From NCBI GenBank assembly GCA_963676075.2, contig CAXXNZ010000013.1, forward strand, positions 124,001 through 188,000: a DNA stretch of 64,000 bases, in the 5' to 3' direction. This DNA comes from JAHJQZ01 sp963676075. GTDB taxonomy: Bacteria; Pseudomonadota; Alphaproteobacteria; Rhizobiales; Devosiaceae. Below the pieces are notes generated by a model. The model had not been told where the DNA came from. It did no database searches and saw nothing but the letters and a program-made list of their open reading frames with translations. This document shows positions 62,227 through 64,000 of the stretch, in pieces. Position numbers and translations under genes: made by a program. Every line of letters starts with the position of its first letter. The first letter of the stretch is position 1.

Positions 62227-62250
62227 GCCTGCTCCGCACGCGGGGCAGGC
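62227..62250 (+). terminator. Intercistronic hairpin after the CUT1 binding protein
   Basis: 10-bp stem GCCTGCTCCG / CGGGGCAGGC (one G-T pair), loop CACG, no T-run. Likely an mRNA-stabilising element. Confidence 0.6.
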
Positions 62251-62280
62251 ACTTTCATCCCATTTGTCGAGGCAGCATCG

Positions 62281-63141
62281 ATGAAAAAGCTCAGGATCAA
62301 TCCCGGCGTGGCTTTTGCGCTGCCCGCACTGGTCGTGCTGGCCCTGCTGATCGTCTATCCGCTGATCTACACCATCATCATGAGCTTCCAGACCCGGACC
62401 GGAGGTTGGGCCGGGCTTGCGAACTATGAGCGCATCCTGTCGGCACGCGTGACGACCGTCGCGCTCAAGAACACGTTCACCTATGTGTTCTGGTCGGTGT
62501 TCTTCCAGATCGCCATCGGCACCTTTGCGGGTATCCTGCTCGATCAGAAATTCATCGGACGCGGCGTCGCGCGTTCGATCCTTTTGATCCCGTGGGTGAT
62601 CCCGGGCATCGTTGCTGCCACGACTTGGGCCTGGATGTTCCATTCCGAGTTCGGCATCATCAATTACACCCTTGTGCAGTTCGGCGTCCTCGACAAGCCG
62701 GTTACCTGGCTTAGCAATCTCAACACGGTCATGCCGGCGCTGATCGCCATCAACGTGTGGAAAATGTTCCCCTTCGTTGCGATCATGGTGCTTGCCGGTC
62801 TGCAATCCATCGACAAGACCCTTTACGAAGCCGCGCGCGTTGATGGCGCCTCGTTCTTCGACGAAGTGCGCTTCATCATGATCCCCCAGCTCAAATCGGT
62901 TCTGCTGGCGGTGACACTTCTGCTGATCATCTGGGGTCTCAACGGCATCACGATCATCTACGCCATCACCCAGGGCGGTCCGGCCAACCGCTCGCTGATC
63001 ACGCCGATCCAGATCTTCCAGACCGCATTCGAGACCTTCCGTCTCAACGATGCCGCGGCATTGTCCGTCGCGTTCTTCCTGTTCGTGTCGGTACTTGCCG
63101 GAGTCTACATCTACATCAGCCAGCGTTCGGAAATCGAATGA
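62281..63141 (+). CDS. Sugar ABC transporter permease (CUT1, MalF-like)
   Basis: 286 residues, six helices; the EAA loop is EAARVDGASFFDEVRFIMIPQ. ATG at 62281 (MKKLRINPGVAFALPALVVL). Overlaps the second permease gene by 4 bp. Confidence 0.94.
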   Translation: MKKLRINPGVAFALPALVVLALLIVYPLIYTIIMSFQTRTGGWAGLANYERILSARVTTVALKNTFTYVFWSVFFQIAIGTFAGILLDQKFIGRGVARSILLIPWVIPGIVAATTWAWMFHSEFGIINYTLVQFGVLDKPVTWLSNLNTVMPALIAINVWKMFPFVAIMVLAGLQSIDKTLYEAARVDGASFFDEVRFIMIPQLKSVLLAVTLLLIIWGLNGITIIYAITQGGPANRSLITPIQIFQTAFETFRLNDAAALSVAFFLFVSVLAGVYIYISQRSEIE

Positions 63142-63974
63142 TGAAACAGCATTCTCCGCTGATCATGACCATGATCTACGTTTCCGTCGGCCTGTTGATG
63201 ATCGTTTCCATCGGCCCGTTCCTGTGGATGCTCTCATCCTCGTTCAAGCAGTTGACCGAGCTCTATACGATCCCGCCGCACTGGATTCCGGATATGCCGA
63301 CTCTGGAGAACTATCGGAAGGTTCTCTTTGACTCGAACATCCCGCGCTATTTCCTCAATTCCACTTTGATCTCGTTCGGGTCGACAGCCTTGTCGCTGCT
63401 CCTGGCCGTGTTCGCCGCCAACGGCTTTGCCCGTTTCAAGTTCAAGGGGCGGTCGAGCATGCAGGCCGCAGTGCTCGGGGCCCAGCTTCTGCCGAGCGCA
63501 GCGATCATCGTGCCGCTGTTCATCATCCTGCGCTCGATGAACCTCATCAACACCTACCTCGGTCTGATCCTGGTCTACATGATCGTGACGCTGCCGCTGT
63601 CGGTGTGGATGCTTGTCGGCTATTTCCGCTCGATCCCGGTTGAACTCGAGGAGGCGGCGATCATCGATGGCGCCACGCGTCTTGAGATTCTGTTCAAGAT
63701 CACGCTGCCGCTCGCAACGCCGGGCATCGTTGCTGTGGTCATCTACTCCTTCGTCAGCACCTGGAATGAATTCATTTTCGCCTTGAGCTTTGCTCTCGAC
63801 AAGAACGTCAAGACCCTGCCCATCGGCCTGTCCGAATTCACCACCGAGTTCACCACGGACTGGGGTGCCGTGATGGCTGCTTCTGTGGTCATGACGCTGC
63901 CCATCGCCTTCCTGTTCCTGGCCATGCAGCGCATGTTCGTCGGCGGCCTGATGGCCGGCGCAACCAAGGGCTGA
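63138..63974 (+). CDS. Sugar ABC transporter permease (CUT1, MalG-like)
   Basis: 278 residues, six helices; the EAA loop is EEAAIIDGATRLEILFKITLP, followed by ATPGIVAVVIYSFVSTWNEF. Starts by ATGA overlap with the first permease. Confidence 0.95.
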   Translation: MMKQHSPLIMTMIYVSVGLLMIVSIGPFLWMLSSSFKQLTELYTIPPHWIPDMPTLENYRKVLFDSNIPRYFLNSTLISFGSTALSLLLAVFAANGFARFKFKGRSSMQAAVLGAQLLPSAAIIVPLFIILRSMNLINTYLGLILVYMIVTLPLSVWMLVGYFRSIPVELEEAAIIDGATRLEILFKITLPLATPGIVAVVIYSFVSTWNEFIFALSFALDKNVKTLPIGLSEFTTEFTTDWGAVMAASVVMTLPIAFLFLAMQRMFVGGLMAGATKG

Positions 63975-63985
63975 GGGGGAATTCG

Positions 63986-64000
63986 ATGACCGACAAAGCG
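63986..64000 (+). CDS. Next gene of the transporter operon (5' end only)
   Basis: ATG at 63986 after GAGGGGGA, a strong ribosome binding site, encoding MTDKA before the window ends. Identity cannot be read; an ATP-binding subunit or a dehydrogenase would fit the context. Confidence 0.55.

Overview
The window reads as one chromosomal segment of a GC-rich alphaproteobacterium, most likely of the order Hyphomicrobiales (Rhizobiales). The evidence is the gene order hemC-hemD-mic60-hemY divergent from tsaD-gpsA, a PhyR/NepR general stress response locus with sigma-EcfG-type promoters, an FnrN/FixK-type regulator beside a cbb3 oxidase cluster (ccoNOQP then ccoGHIS), and palindromic intergenic repeats of a kind common in this order. 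Family or genus cannot be fixed from the sequence alone.

Layout. 0-18 kb is housekeeping: the 3' part of a large NAD-glutamate dehydrogenase, purH, a heparinase-like protein, rsmB, htpX, a DUF1674 protein, a tsaD-gpsA-YciI-EVE operon, the hemC/hemD/mic60/hemY run and tRNA-Thr(CGU). 17-25 kb holds an aldo/keto reductase, a lipoprotein-like hydrolase, a universal stress protein, an N-acyltransferase-like protein and a GGDEF-EAL protein broken by a single-base frameshift. 24.6-34.7 kb is the microaerobic respiration block: fnrN, a hemerythrin-like gene, a FixK/FNR box, ccoNOQP (ccoN carries two single-base indels) and ccoGHIS with an overlapping pterin dehydratase gene. 34.7-38 kb holds small accessory genes (TusA-like, CAP domain, a Tp34-like protein, a CDF transporter).

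38-45 kb is a general stress response island. It has phyR, nepR, an HWE-type kinase, a single receiver, a Crp/Fnr regulator, and small envelope or stress proteins (DUF3309, DUF1328, a PRC-barrel protein, DUF2254). Four promoters match GGAAC-N16/17-CGTT exactly. No ecfG sigma gene lies next to nepR. 45.5-48 kb encodes a periplasmic PQQ dehydrogenase whose start overlaps the stop of a separate four-helix membrane protein, which looks like a split membrane-bound glucose dehydrogenase.

48-57 kb is a hexose operon under a divergent DeoR regulator: cupin phosphoglucose isomerase, CUT2 ABC transporter, ROK kinase, a long two-part mannose-6-phosphate isomerase and an AGE-family epimerase. Together they could take imported mannose to glucose-6-phosphate by two routes. 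A tRNA 3'-end remnant sits at the left edge of this cluster. 57-64 kb is a sugar-acid cluster: enolase-superfamily dehydratase, VOC protein and RraA-like protein, divergent from an IclR regulator, followed by a CUT1 ABC transporter that runs off the window. The same TTCA-N4-TGAA palindrome occurs in front of both halves.
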